This document shows positions 63,893 through 64,000 of a stretch of DNA of 64,000 bases, piece by piece. The DNA lies in assembly GCA_023512835.1 (NCBI GenBank), contig CM042089.1, positions 55,423,427 to 55,487,426 of the forward strand. Reading direction: 5' to 3'. The translations under genes were made by a program, and so were the position numbers. The notes under the pieces were generated by a model that was not told the origin of the DNA, did not search any database, and worked only from the letters and a program-made list of their open reading frames with translations. This DNA is from Taxillus chinensis (lineage: Eukaryota; Streptophyta; Magnoliopsida; Santalales; Loranthaceae). Within the stretch, counting starts at the first letter, position 1; every line of letters starts with the position of its first letter.

Positions 63893-64000
63893 GAAGAACG
63901 AGCTCATTCCATCTCGCACAGTGACCGGGTGGCGCGTGTGCATTGATTACCGCAAGCTGAATAAAGCCACGCGTAAGGACCACTTTCCGTTACCTTTCAT
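63893..64000 (+). pseudogene. pol: RT fragment after the deletion (Athila-B), continues past the window
   Basis: Encodes NEKNELIPSRTVTGWR and [18 protein letters not shown], the RT fingers, matching copy A from 53590. It is out of frame with the protease before it, so B lost the join of protease and RT. The rest of the element is outside the window. Confidence 0.82.

Larger units (their letters stand above)
51032..64000 (+). mobile_element. tandem pair of Athila-type internal regions sharing one LTR (A 51032-59502, B 61278 onward)
   Basis: Copy A starts within gag (51032 equals 61846 in B) and runs through protease, RT, RNase H, integrase and a 3' ORF to a polypurine-like tract. One LTR (ending 61277) follows, and then copy B begins with the primer site. 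B runs past the window end. A and B agree at nearly all positions in the overlap, so they are recent relatives. An LTR with internal DNA on both sides suggests unequal recombination or a tandem insertion. Confidence 0.88.

Overview
The window is plant nuclear DNA made almost entirely of LTR retrotransposons. No host gene, rRNA, tRNA gene, CRISPR array or bacterial feature was found. The mix of SIRE/Maximus-type Ty1-copia, Athila, Tat (Ogre/Retand-like) and Tekay/Del-type chromovirus elements, the plant tRNA primer sites (initiator Met and Asp) and the TATA-box LTR promoters point to a flowering plant, probably a dicot with a repeat-rich genome. The species cannot be named from the sequence.

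Layout, left to right. 1-9706: SIRE-type element on + (SIRE-1), 5' end outside the window, with gag/pol remains, a long 3' ORF ending in an Ulp1-like cysteine protease, and its 3' LTR (8453-9706). It sits in an Athila element on - (9707-16951, 5' LTR at 15566-16951), which itself interrupts a small Ty1-copia element on - whose two halves are 16966-17588 and 49689-50939. 17589-49688: a composite SIRE nest (SIRE-2) inserted in that copia element. It holds an LTR and gag on +, two gag pieces and an LTR on -, and a second, 5'-truncated + LTR. Inside it are an almost complete Tekay-type chromovirus (22426-31475, target duplication TCCTT), a Tat LTR remnant (32023-32876) and a 15.5 kb Tat element on - (33475-48996, target duplication AGTAT). 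51032-64000: two head-to-tail Athila internal regions on + (A 51032-59502, B 61278 onward) sharing a single LTR that ends at 61277.

How the genes work together. Each element has the usual LTR-retrotransposon programme: gag capsid protein, aspartic protease, reverse transcriptase/RNase H and integrase, with tRNA-primed minus-strand and polypurine-primed plus-strand synthesis between LTRs. Almost all coding regions are broken. Many stops are TAG where CAG is expected or TGA where CGA is expected, the pattern left by deamination of methylated CHG and CG sites.

Most notable observations. (1) The SIRE-1 (Ty1-copia) and Athila-A (Ty3-gypsy) elements carry, at the same place downstream of pol, a long ORF of the same build: an N-terminal plant-transposon/env-like domain, a Pro-rich or coiled-coil middle, and a C-terminal Ulp1-type protease with an intact H-D-Q-C set. 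(2) In Athila-A this ORF is preceded by its own promoter-like region, with five copies of a G-box-like hairpin motif and a TATA box matching the LTR TATA box. (3) The U3 regions of the Tekay and Athila LTRs share a collinear block although the elements belong to different lineages. (4) The SIRE LTRs carry about 20 copies of a CGGAGTAAGG motif. (5) The Tat element carries about 26 copies of a roughly 29-bp minisatellite in its 3' untranslated region.
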